From an uncultured Prevotellaceae bacterium (lineage in GTDB: Bacteria; Bacteroidota; Bacteroidia; Bacteroidales; Bacteroidaceae), in the NCBI GenBank assembly GCA_900314655.1, contig OMWC01000015.1, positions 17,375 through 81,374 on the forward strand: 64,000 nt of DNA. Reading direction: 5' to 3'. Numbering within the stretch: the stretch's first letter is position 1; each line of letters starts with the position of its first letter. This document shows positions 7,721-14,694 of this stretch, piece after piece. The position numbers were made by a program, and so were the translations under genes. Under the pieces are notes generated by a model that worked only from the letters and a program-made list of their open reading frames with translations, made no database searches and was not told the origin of the DNA.

Positions 7721-8803
7721 ATGGAACGTGAACATTGGCAATGGCAGGAACTGGGAACGGCTTGGAAAGGAGCCGGACTGTATCATATCACGCTGACGGT
7801 GACAGACCGCCAGCCGTTGCTTGGGATACTTGATATTCCTGACAGCAATCCGGCAAAGGCCAGGGTGAGCCGTTCGGCTTTTGGTGATGCTTTGGTAGAT
7901 TGCCTGATGAGCATTCCTGTGTATCATCCTGAAGTGAGGGTGCTGCATTTCTGTCTCATGCCCGATCACTTGCATGCCGTGCTGTATGTGCAGCGAAGGA
8001 TGGAGAAAGGCGTAGGGACTTTAGCCCGGGGCTTTTGGCAGGCAGCCAAGAAGCTGGGCCGTGCCTGCACATATTCCGGCTCCCCTTCTTTCATTTCCCC
8101 GAATCCCATTCGGGCAGAACTCAAAGAAGGGAGCGCAAGGCTGCAGAATCTCTCGACAGCCTTGCGGAAGCAACTGGGCGAAGAGTCCTACTACAGCTTA
8201 AGGCCTGTTTTTGACGAGATGCCTTTTATCCGGGCGATGAGCCGATATTCCCAGTTGCCCAACACCATCCGCTATCTGGACATGAACCCTCAGCGCCTGG
8301 CCACGAAACGCATGAAGCCAGGATTCTTCCGAGTGCAGAAAGATATAGAGATTGGTGGTCGTAGGTATGACGGTGTGGGAAATGTGGCACTTTTGATGGC
8401 AGGTGCGTACGCCCCGGTGCATGTCAGGCATACGCTGGTGGAGAAGGCACGGTATGGTGATAATCAGGAACTGCGTGACTACAAGAACGGCTGTGTGTTG
8501 AAAGCGCGACAGGCGGTTGTGATGGTTTCGCCATTTATCTCACCCGATGAGAAGCAGGTGCTGCAGGTGCTGCTTAATGAGCAACATCCCTTCATCCTTT
8601 TGGCGGACAACGGCTTTCGCGACTATTATAAGCCTGCTGACAGCCTCTTCGATGCTTGCGCTGCGGGAAGGTTGCTGATTCTGAGTCCCTGGCCTTATGA
8701 TGGGCAGAAACGCCATATCAGTCGTGCTGATTGTGTTGCCCTGAATGCGATGGCAGAAGAAATCTGTGAGCGCATGAATAAGGAATTAGCACAAAGCGAA
8801 TAG
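7721..8803 (+). CDS. REP-associated tyrosine (Y1/HUH) transposase with DprA/SLOG-like C-terminal domain
   Basis: 360 aa. The N-terminal half is an IS200-type Y1 transposase of the RAYT branch. It has the HUH pair in CLMPDHLHAVLYV (H83, H85) and a candidate catalytic tyrosine in NTIRYLDMNP (Y185), a variant of the RAYT Y-x-x-x-NP motif. RAYTs process single-stranded palindromic REP elements. The last 100 residues (VVMVSPFISPDEKQVL, ILLADNGFRDYYKP, DACAAGRLLILSPW) look like a Rossmann-type DprA/SLOG nucleotide- or DNA-binding fold, which is not part of standard RAYTs. The gene stands alone between its own promoter and terminator, next to a palindrome at 8862 and within a region rich in palindromic repeats. 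Transposase class is confident; the C-terminal fold is my inference. Confidence 0.82.
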   Translation: MEREHWQWQELGTAWKGAGLYHITLTVTDRQPLLGILDIPDSNPAKARVSRSAFGDALVDCLMSIPVYHPEVRVLHFCLMPDHLHAVLYVQRRMEKGVGTLARGFWQAAKKLGRACTYSGSPSFISPNPIRAELKEGSARLQNLSTALRKQLGEESYYSLRPVFDEMPFIRAMSRYSQLPNTIRYLDMNPQRLATKRMKPGFFRVQKDIEIGGRRYDGVGNVALLMAGAYAPVHVRHTLVEKARYGDNQELRDYKNGCVLKARQAVVMVSPFISPDEKQVLQVLLNEQHPFILLADNGFRDYYKPADSLFDACAAGRLLILSPWPYDGQKRHISRADCVALNAMAEEICERMNKELAQSE

Positions 8804-8805
8804 TT

Positions 8806-8844
8806 AAAGAGGCAGAAGCTGAGCGGTTACCGACCTCTTTTTTT
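8806..8844 (+). terminator. Intrinsic terminator of the Y1 transposase gene
   Basis: AAAGAGG and CCTCTTT form a stem around a 21-base loop, followed by a T-run, three bases after the stop codon. Confidence 0.75.
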
Positions 8845-8861
8845 GCAGATTTTTCATAGGA

Positions 8862-8892
8862 GACTCACAAAGGGTCTGTTCCCCTGTGAGCC
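8862..8892. repeat. Imperfect palindrome beside the Y1 transposase (candidate REP)
   Basis: GACTCACA-AA-GGG pairs with CCC-C-TGTGAGCC around a TCTGTT loop. It lies between the transposase terminator and the next gene's stop. Size and stem-loop form fit a REP element processed by the neighbouring RAYT. Confidence 0.5.
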
Positions 8893-8907
8893 ATGGTAAC
8901 AAGTTTC

Positions 8908-9936
8908 CTACGTTTGTATCTCGTTTATCAGTTGGTATGTTCCCCTAATCGTTTTTATATCCTTTGTGGTGGTATGATTACGACTTTCTACCGCATGGAC
9001 AAAGGCCTCTATTTCATTGAAATAGCCTTGCGAGTATATTTGATTATTCGCCAATATAGGGGTGAAATTGTTTCGCTGACAGAGGATTTCTTTTGTTTCA
9101 TGATGGGTATGCAGTTTCTCCATGGGGATGCCGAAGATGGTGGAGGAAGAAGGCGTAAAGGTAAGTTCCTCTATTTGCGAGAGATGATAGGCGCCAGAAT
9201 GAGTGCAGACTTTTATTGATTCCTTCGCAGCAGTCCATGTGTAGGCAGTAGAAAGTTCCAGTGTGCCTACGATTTGGGGATGCTGTAACATGAGGATAAA
9301 AGAATCTTTGGTGACTTTGCGGCAAGTGAGTATTTCTGGCTGGCCGAATAGATGACAAACGAGGTCGAGGGGATGGATGTAAAGGTCGAGCAATGCATCT
9401 CCTTCAGGATAGGATCCTGTCATGTAATGTAGGTCGTAGCTGATGAGATGCGCTTTGCGGAGACGTTCCTTGAGGAATTGTATGGCAGGGGCATAACGTT
9501 TCTGCAAACCAACCATAGCTACAGGTGAGCCGTGGAGCCGTTGTAAATCAATGAGCGTTTCGAGTTCTTCCAATGTCTGGCACGGTGGTTTCTCGATGAA
9601 TAATGACTTGCCACTTGTCAGTATCTGTGAGCCAATGGAGAAATGGGCCGATGGGGAGGCTGAGACGAATACACCTTTGATGGCTTCATCCTGCAGAATC
9701 TCGTCAAGTGAGGTTGTGGCCTTTACACTCGGAAATTTCTGTTCTATCAACTGAGCCTTTCGCTCTGACGTGACGCAGATGTATTTCAGAGGTACACCGA
9801 GATAGTGAAGAACAGGATAGAGATTGGTGAGCGAGTGTTGTCCCATACCCACGAAGGCATAAGAGTATTGGTACGTTTGACGCAGAAAATGCTCTGTACG
9901 TATTCGTTTATATCGGTTGATAAGTTCTTGTATCAT
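8908..9936 (-). CDS. Gfo/Idh/MocA-family oxidoreductase
   Basis: 342 aa starting at ATG 9936 (MIQELINRYKRIRTEHF), chosen because it overlaps the upstream gene's stop by ATGA; a longer frame starts at 9987 inside that gene. The N-terminal Rossmann fold shows AFVGMGQHS and VFVSASPSAHF, and the conserved lysine of the family is in LFIEKPPC. Members reduce or oxidise sugars and polyols with NAD(P). Here the ligand is unknown. Tight coupling to a radical SAM enzyme suggests that the two modify the same small molecule or peptide. The N-terminal helix before the Rossmann domain is longer than usual. Confidence 0.83.
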   Translation of the reverse strand: MIQELINRYKRIRTEHFLRQTYQYSYAFVGMGQHSLTNLYPVLHYLGVPLKYICVTSERKAQLIEQKFPSVKATTSLDEILQDEAIKGVFVSASPSAHFSIGSQILTSGKSLFIEKPPCQTLEELETLIDLQRLHGSPVAMVGLQKRYAPAIQFLKERLRKAHLISYDLHYMTGSYPEGDALLDLYIHPLDLVCHLFGQPEILTCRKVTKDSFILMLQHPQIVGTLELSTAYTWTAAKESIKVCTHSGAYHLSQIEELTFTPSSSTIFGIPMEKLHTHHETKEILCQRNNFTPILANNQIYSQGYFNEIEAFVHAVESRNHTTTKDIKTIRGTYQLINEIQT

Positions 9937-10994
9937 TGTATTGCTTTTAGGTGTTTGCGATATGTTTGTTTTGTGTCTGCCGTCCATTGATACCGACCGT
10001 AGAACTTTTCAATGAGTCGTTTGGGCAGCAGTCGCTCAAAGTTGCGCACGAGGATAATGTCATACTTGCGATGGAAATTAATCCAACAGTCGTTGCAGTG
10101 ACGGGAGTAGTGACATTGGGTCTGACAGCCTGATGCTCCATTGAATATCTCGTCAAGAGATTGCTCATGGATATTTCCCAACACTACATCAAGATTCTGG
10201 CAGAGCGGCACGTCACCATTGCTATGCACTACTAGGCAACTCATGATGCTCTGACAGCGCAATTGAAGATGCCCGTTTCGCCATTCATCATAGAGTGCTA
10301 CGAAATCGTAGTTCTCCTGTGTGTCATGGATGCTCTGTGGTATCTGCTTCACGAAATCTGATGCAGTCAGCAGTTCGCTCGTAGTGTCGAAGAAAGCCAT
10401 TGTTCCATAGATGCCGATACGAACATCAATACCGTATTGCTCGGCAACGTCTATGACATAGGCCATATCATCGAATGAGTTCCATGGCGACAGACAGAAC
10501 ATCAGCGACAAGGGTACTTTATCCTTGAGGGCTTCCACGACCTCAATCACTCGGTCGTAGCCGTCGCGGCCACGCATCCGTTGATAAGTCTCGCGCCCGC
10601 CGTCGAGAGAGACGTACAGATGTCGTGGCTTATAACGACGGACGGCATCTATAACACGACGGGGCGCAAGACAGTTGGATAATAAAGTGTAGTTAGGATG
10701 ATGCTCATGGAACCACGCCATAATTTCCTCAGCATGTGGATGAAGGATGAACTCACCGCCCTCAAGTCCTACGGTAGTTCGTTTGGTCACACATCGGCTA
10801 CTCATCATTCGCTGAATATCCTTGAGCGAAAGATGCTCCACAGGACGTTTTTGCCAGATGTTGCAGTGCTTACATTTTGACTGACAGAGCGTAGTTGAGT
10901 AAATCATTAGTTGCGAAAGCCGTTTGTGTTTTGGCCTAATCATGTTGTTCAGATAGAGTAGCCCATTATAGGCGTAATCATAAATGCTATACAT
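9933..10994 (-). CDS. Radical SAM protein with SPASM-like C-terminal cluster region
   Basis: 353 aa. The [4Fe-4S] SAM motif is CQSKCKHC (Cys37, 41, 44). GLEGGEF and HLYVSLDG follow as in the radical SAM barrel. After about residue 250 come MSCLVVHSNGDVPLCQN and a Cys-rich end (GCQTQCHYSRHCNDCW), the SPASM arrangement for auxiliary clusters. SPASM enzymes modify peptides, sugars or cofactors; the substrate here is unknown. It is the first gene of a two-gene unit with the oxidoreductase, and its upstream region carries a copy of the 39-bp promoter-like element shared with the sigma factor gene. Confidence 0.87.
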   Translation of the reverse strand: MYSIYDYAYNGLLYLNNMIRPKHKRLSQLMIYSTTLCQSKCKHCNIWQKRPVEHLSLKDIQRMMSSRCVTKRTTVGLEGGEFILHPHAEEIMAWFHEHHPNYTLLSNCLAPRRVIDAVRRYKPRHLYVSLDGGRETYQRMRGRDGYDRVIEVVEALKDKVPLSLMFCLSPWNSFDDMAYVIDVAEQYGIDVRIGIYGTMAFFDTTSELLTASDFVKQIPQSIHDTQENYDFVALYDEWRNGHLQLRCQSIMSCLVVHSNGDVPLCQNLDVVLGNIHEQSLDEIFNGASGCQTQCHYSRHCNDCWINFHRKYDIILVRNFERLLPKRLIEKFYGRYQWTADTKQTYRKHLKAIQ

Positions 10995-10997
10995 ACA

Positions 10998-11047
10998 ATT
11001 CGTTGCAATTTTGTTCTCTACTTATAAAGTCCAAAATTGCAACGAAT
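10998..11047. repeat. Perfect 16-bp inverted repeat overlapping the radical SAM promoter
   Basis: ATTCGTTGCAATTTTG (10998-11013) and its exact complement (11032-11047) flank 18 bases. One arm is the spacer of the promoter-like element and the other lies just downstream, so a dimeric repressor or an RNA hairpin could act here. The other two promoter copies lack it. Confidence 0.7.
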
Positions 11048-11054
11048 GACTGCA
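11016..11054 (-). promoter_or_regulatory. ECF-type promoter-like element, copy 1 (radical SAM unit)
   Basis: Minus strand: TGCAGTC, 15 bases, GGAC, 8 bases, TAGAG. It ends 22 bases before ATG 10994. Spacing is identical to copies 2 and 3. Confidence 0.7.
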
Positions 11055-11066
11055 CGGGGCAAGAGG

Positions 11067-11624
11067 CTATTTCCTCAGTTTACCTTTGCTTTCCATGTAT
11101 TTCAAGAACGCCTCCCATTGCGATGCGCGACGAAGGCGGTTGGCTTTTACACGTTCGTCATCAATGAATTGGGCAGGATAGCAGTCATAGAGATAGTAGC
11201 GACCATCGTCAATGACCTCGCCATCGATTTTTCCACAGCAGAGTACGAGGTCATCAAACATTTGGCTACAGATGAGGCTGACGAAGGTGGCCCCACTTGA
11301 AAAGAGGTGCTCGCCTCCGAGATAGAAATCAATCCCAGCAAGCAACGGGATTTCCTCACGCAGTGGCTCCATCGTGTCGCGGAAGCGCAGTTCACGGGTG
11401 TTTAGGTCGAACCATTCGATGTCATCATCAGTAAATACGGCACCGTGGGCACCTCTGGTTTCTGTGGGCATGACACCGTATGCACATAGTTCCGCCATCG
11501 GTTCAGTTTGATAGTCGATGCTGACGTTAACCGTTTCGTCATCATTGCTGCAGGCCGTCAGTGGAAGGGAAAGCGTGGCAATGGCAATCGTCATCAACCA
11601 AGCAAAGGGTTTGTAATGCTTCAT
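11067..11624 (-). CDS. Lipoprotein of unknown function
   Basis: 185 aa. Signal peptide with lipobox LTAC-SNDD (Cys25), and the acidic residues after the Cys favour surface export in Bacteroidetes. The body contains DIEWFDLNTRELRF and FYLGGEHLFSSGATFVSLICSQ, and I recognise no family. It is preceded by copy 2 of the element found before the sigma factor gene and the radical SAM gene, so it is probably part of the same regulon. It could be an envelope stress sensor, an output lipoprotein, or a ligand for the beta-barrel. These roles are guesses. Confidence 0.72.
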   Translation of the reverse strand: MKHYKPFAWLMTIAIATLSLPLTACSNDDETVNVSIDYQTEPMAELCAYGVMPTETRGAHGAVFTDDDIEWFDLNTRELRFRDTMEPLREEIPLLAGIDFYLGGEHLFSSGATFVSLICSQMFDDLVLCCGKIDGEVIDDGRYYLYDCYPAQFIDDERVKANRLRRASQWEAFLKYMESKGKLRK

Positions 11625-11649
11625 GTTCTTTAGCGTTTAATAGGGTTGT

Positions 11650-11688
11650 CTCTATTTATATAGTCCCCAAATCGTCGAAAAGACTGCA
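11650..11688 (-). promoter_or_regulatory. ECF-type promoter-like element, copy 2 (lipoprotein)
   Basis: TGCAGTC-N15-GGAC-N8-TAGAG on the minus strand, ending 25 bases before ATG 11624. Confidence 0.72.
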
Positions 11689-11692
11689 CCGT

Positions 11693-13414
11693 TTACCAGG
11701 TAAATCTGATGCCCAAAGGCAGGGAGAACGTAAACGGATGCTCCGTGCGGTAGGTCTCAATGTCAGTCTTTATCGGGATAAAATACTGCAGGCTTGGTTC
11801 TGCGAACAGTCCGATGTTGGGAGTGAAATTGTATTGCAGACCGAGGCCTAAAGTGGTAGAGAACTGCCACGGTGCACGAATGGTAGTCTTGTCACTGGTC
11901 TCATACTTACCGTTCACGTAGAAGTCTGAGAAGAGGGTAGAATGTACAGGGATTTCGGTTATCACTCCAAGGCTGCCGTAGAGACCCCATCGCCGTCCGC
12001 CAAACACGTTATATATACCCTTCATGGGGATACCAAGATAATGGATGGACTGCTGCTCGCGGATAGTATTACCATCTGCACCCATCTCAAAGTCAGAGTT
12101 CAAACGACTGTAACTGAGACCTGACTCCAGTCCGAAGCGATGATTCAATCTATACTTCAAAGCTAACGACCATGTTACAGGCACATGGTGATGGCTCGTT
12201 CGCAGAATCTTATCCTGGCCAGGACGATTGGCATTGTTCAAGGCGATGCGCATGATGACACTACGGGTTTTAGCACTCACAACGTCAGGATTATTTGCCA
12301 GATAGATAGCATAATCAGACCAGTTGTCAATGCTGCTCGATATGATCGGACTTGGAGATGGGCCAGGCACAGACTGTCCATCTGACGGTGCGGGCTTAAA
12401 GCTGAACGGCTGATTATAACGCTTCTGCTCATCGAACTGCCCTGAGTATGCCAGCTGCAACGACCATTTCTTAATGTTATTAGTGCTAGTCGTTGACTTT
12501 ACGGGGAATAAGTCGGCTATATCATATTTCGGCAACTCTACTTCGTGTATAGTCTTCGTTGTATCGCTTGATATTGTGTCAGAAGTCACCTGCTCCTGAG
12601 CTAACATATTAGACAAAGTGTCAACCGTAATGGAATCGACTGCCTGAGCGATTTTCGATGGAAGGGTATCTGTTGCAATAGTGGCTGTACGATGCATGGG
12701 CAGATGAACTGTGACAGGCTCTTGACTCTGTCTCTTCGGTGACTCTTTAGACAAAGAATGATGCTCATCCTCGCTTTCTTCCTGCTTTGCCACCGTTGGC
12801 TTATCATTAGTGATAGCAGTATCACCTTTTCTAAGCAAGAAGAATGTGAGAGGCATGAGCAATAACAGAAGCGCGGCTACCCAATACTGCTGCATCATCT
12901 TGCGCAGCATCTTCTTCGCCCGCGCCAGTTGCGATGATGACGAATGTGGTTCGATGCCCAGCATATCGGCAATCTCCTTATGTGACATTCCTTCAAAGAC
13001 AGACAGTCGGAACACCTGTCCATAGCCTTCCGGCAGACGGTCAACGAACTGCTGTACATCCTCCAATGGTACCCCTTTTAATTCACTTTCACTTTCAGGC
13101 ATCTGCAGATGCTCTGCTTCATCTAGTTGCACAAAAGTCATCTTTGCCAGATGATCTTTATATTTCGAAGCAACATTTCTCGTTATCGACATCATCCATG
13201 CCTCTGCTTTCCCGTTGTCGCGAAGCTTGTCAAAAGAAGTGAAGATAATCACGAACGCGTCATGCAATACGTCGCTGATGGCTTGTTCATCGCTCATATA
13301 CCGACGGCATACGCCTCTCATCTTCTGGGCGTATGCCTTGTACAGTTCTCCGAGGGCATCTGCATCCCCCTGCCTGCACCGTTCTATCAGTCGTGTAACT
13401 TCCATCGAAAACAT
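11693..13414 (-). CDS. ECF sigma factor fused to a membrane segment and an outer-membrane beta-barrel
   Basis: 573 aa in one uninterrupted frame. Residues 5-85 are sigma region 2 (RLIERCRQGDADALGELY, then AFVIIFTSFDKLR and AWMMSITRNV). Residues 115-172 are region 4, with the helix-turn-helix GMSHKEIADMLGI. A single membrane helix follows at once (about 178-194, VAALLLLLMPLTFFLL). Next come about 130 residues rich in Ser/Thr/Glu/Gln (disordered, periplasmic), then from about 315 a series of amphipathic strands ending in aromatic FTW, as in outer-membrane barrels. The plan recalls the Dma (dual membrane-spanning anti-sigma) proteins of Bacteroides, but here the sigma factor itself occupies the cytoplasmic end and no separate anti-sigma gene is present. 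A second ATG lies at 13405. Preceded by copy 3 of the regulon element. Confidence 0.85.
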   Translation of the reverse strand: MFSMEVTRLIERCRQGDADALGELYKAYAQKMRGVCRRYMSDEQAISDVLHDAFVIIFTSFDKLRDNGKAEAWMMSITRNVASKYKDHLAKMTFVQLDEAEHLQMPESESELKGVPLEDVQQFVDRLPEGYGQVFRLSVFEGMSHKEIADMLGIEPHSSSSQLARAKKMLRKMMQQYWVAALLLLLMPLTFFLLRKGDTAITNDKPTVAKQEESEDEHHSLSKESPKRQSQEPVTVHLPMHRTATIATDTLPSKIAQAVDSITVDTLSNMLAQEQVTSDTISSDTTKTIHEVELPKYDIADLFPVKSTTSTNNIKKWSLQLAYSGQFDEQKRYNQPFSFKPAPSDGQSVPGPSPSPIISSSIDNWSDYAIYLANNPDVVSAKTRSVIMRIALNNANRPGQDKILRTSHHHVPVTWSLALKYRLNHRFGLESGLSYSRLNSDFEMGADGNTIREQQSIHYLGIPMKGIYNVFGGRRWGLYGSLGVITEIPVHSTLFSDFYVNGKYETSDKTTIRAPWQFSTTLGLGLQYNFTPNIGLFAEPSLQYFIPIKTDIETYRTEHPFTFSLPLGIRFTW

Positions 13415-13419
13415 AATGT

Positions 13420-13458
13420 CTCTATCTGTTATGTCCGATAATCATGTAAAAGACTGCA
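13420..13458 (-). promoter_or_regulatory. ECF-type promoter-like element, copy 3 (sigma factor gene)
   Basis: TGCAGTC-N15-GGAC-N8-TAGAG on the minus strand, ending only 5 bases before ATG 13414. This implies a very short leader or use of ATG 13405, and it suggests autoregulation. Confidence 0.72.
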
Positions 13459-13499
13459 TGGTATCACCAATTTTTTTCATTTTTGGTATATTATTTGGT

Positions 13500-13508
13500 G
13501 CAAAGGTA
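13500..13508 (-). promoter_or_regulatory. Housekeeping -7 element upstream of the sigma factor gene
   Basis: TACCTTTGC on the minus strand, 86 bases before ATG 13414. It would give basal expression alongside the ECF-type element. Confidence 0.6.
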
Positions 13509-13755
13509 CGGAAATTCTGCCTGTCTTGTCCGTTCTAAACTGAAAAACTACCCCAATGAACCCGATTCTCGCTAAAGTTTGAACCTTTGTTCAATTCACG
13601 GCTCTCCGTTCACAGACTCATTGTGCAAATGATCAGAATTAAGGAGTAACAGAGAATATGGCGGGACATAATTCAAAGTGATTCGGAAATACAAAACACT
13701 TCACGAAATGGTGTAACTTTCTTGGTGCCAGCGCGTTGTGGTGAAGGGTTAAAAG

Positions 13756-13790
13756 GAACCCCTCCCCAACCCCTCCCGAGGGAGGGGCTC
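13756..13790. repeat. GC-rich palindromic element
   Basis: CCCCTCCCCAACCCCTCCCG followed by AGGGAGGGGCTC. It is one of the dispersed GC-rich palindromes and the left boundary of the double array at 13807-14031. Confidence 0.75.
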
Positions 13791-13806
13791 TAGAGAATGG
13801 GGCATT

Positions 13807-13894
13807 CGTAAATGATATACTTACGCATCGTAAATGATATACTTACGCATCGTAAATGATAGAGTTACGTCTCGCAAATGATACATTTAGACTT
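13807..13894. repeat. 22-bp tandem array A (4 units)
   Basis: Units start at 13807, 13829, 13851 and 13873. Each is built on TAAATGATATACTTA (15 nt, weakly palindromic) plus a 7-nt linker (CGCATCG or variant). The last two units have diverged. The period is not a multiple of three and no protein is encoded. The surrounding gap (13415-14206) otherwise holds no gene. Confidence 0.8.
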
Positions 13895-13900
13895 TTTGTT

Positions 13901-14031
13901 CTTCCAATCTATGATGTTTTGACTTTCAATCTATGATGTTTTGACTTCCATTCTATGATGTTTTGACTTCCGTTCTATGATGTTTTGAAGAGCAATGGAT
14001 GATGTTTTGCACTCCTTTTGATGATGTTTTT
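13901..14031. repeat. 22-bp tandem array B (6 units)
   Basis: ATGATGTTTTG recurs at 13911, 13933, 13955, 13977, 13999 and 14021, exactly 22 bp apart each time, with linkers of the type ACTTCCATTCT. The unit sequence is unrelated to array A but the period is the same. The first ATGAT lies 33 bp (one and a half periods) past the last ATGAT of array A. Confidence 0.82.
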
Positions 14032-14092
14032 GATTACTGGATGTGGAAGCCTGAATGCAAAAAAATGAATGCAAACCAAACTTTTAGAATAT

Positions 14093-14121
14093 GCTCCCTC
14101 CCACGGGGGGTGGGAGGGAGC
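14093..14121. repeat. GC-rich palindrome at the right edge of the double array
   Basis: GCTCCCTCCCAC-GGGGG-GTGGGAGGGAGC, a 12-bp perfect stem. It differs in sequence from the 13756 element but is of the same kind. Confidence 0.75.
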
Positions 14122-14206
14122 GTTTCGGAATCCTTCACCGTAAAGTGCTGGGAAATAAGTGGTTGCACGAAACAGTGAACAGTTTTAAAAGTCTTGAAAC
14201 AGCTTT

Positions 14207-14683
14207 TTATTCTTCTTCTGTTTCTTCCACGATGCTGTCAGCATCGGCAATCAGCCTTTGCAGATATCCTTGAATGCGGCCAAGGCCATTGCCACGGGGC
14301 CATGCGTTGGAACCACTGGAATAGAGGCGCGTGCCATCGGAGAACTTGGCGGCGAAATGCCATCCCTCGCCGTCAAGGACTTCCATCGCGGGACGGTAGT
14401 GTTCCTTGTACTTGTACATCTTTTCGTCGATGATAATCTGCCTGAAGGAATCCACGGCTTCCTTGCTGATCTGCTTCCGATACAAGGGCCCGTAGTTCTC
14501 TTTCATCGCTGTCAGCACATAGCGACCGTCGGGATTCTGCTTCACCCGGCCTTCATAGATATAGCCTGCCATCGTGCCGCTATGGGTATATTCTACACTC
14601 AGAAGCTCGCCTTGGGGTTCATGGACTCCGCAGCCTATGAGGCTCATCATTCCTGCTATCATACACATCAAATACTTTTTCAT
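14207..14683 (-). CDS. Lipoprotein of unknown function
   Basis: 158 aa. Signal peptide with lipobox LIGC-GVHEP (Cys18). The body has EYTHSGTMAGYIYEGRV and GWHFAAKFSDGTRLYSSGSNAWP, a beta-rich pattern that resembles uncharacterised Bacteroidales lipoproteins; I assign no function. It lies 11 bases downstream of the RND permease on the same strand, so it is probably co-transcribed with the efflux pair, although no role in efflux is implied by its sequence. Confidence 0.72.
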   Translation of the reverse strand: MKKYLMCMIAGMMSLIGCGVHEPQGELLSVEYTHSGTMAGYIYEGRVKQNPDGRYVLTAMKENYGPLYRKQISKEAVDSFRQIIIDEKMYKYKEHYRPAMEVLDGEGWHFAAKFSDGTRLYSSGSNAWPRGNGLGRIQGYLQRLIADADSIVEETEEE

Positions 14684-14694
14684 AGTCGTAATGC

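Larger units (their letters stand above)
7615..8858. repeat. Direct repeats bracketing the Y1 transposase gene
   Basis: TTTTTTGCAGATTTTCCATA (7615-7634) recurs as TTTTTTGCAGATTTTTCATA (ending 8858), with one mismatch in 20, on either side of the gene. They could mark the ends of a mobilised unit or be target duplications. The downstream copy shares its T-run with the terminator. Confidence 0.55.

Noticed and set aside
13807..14031. CRISPR array
   Set aside because: The 22-bp units are contiguous with no unique spacers of constant length, and no cas gene is present.
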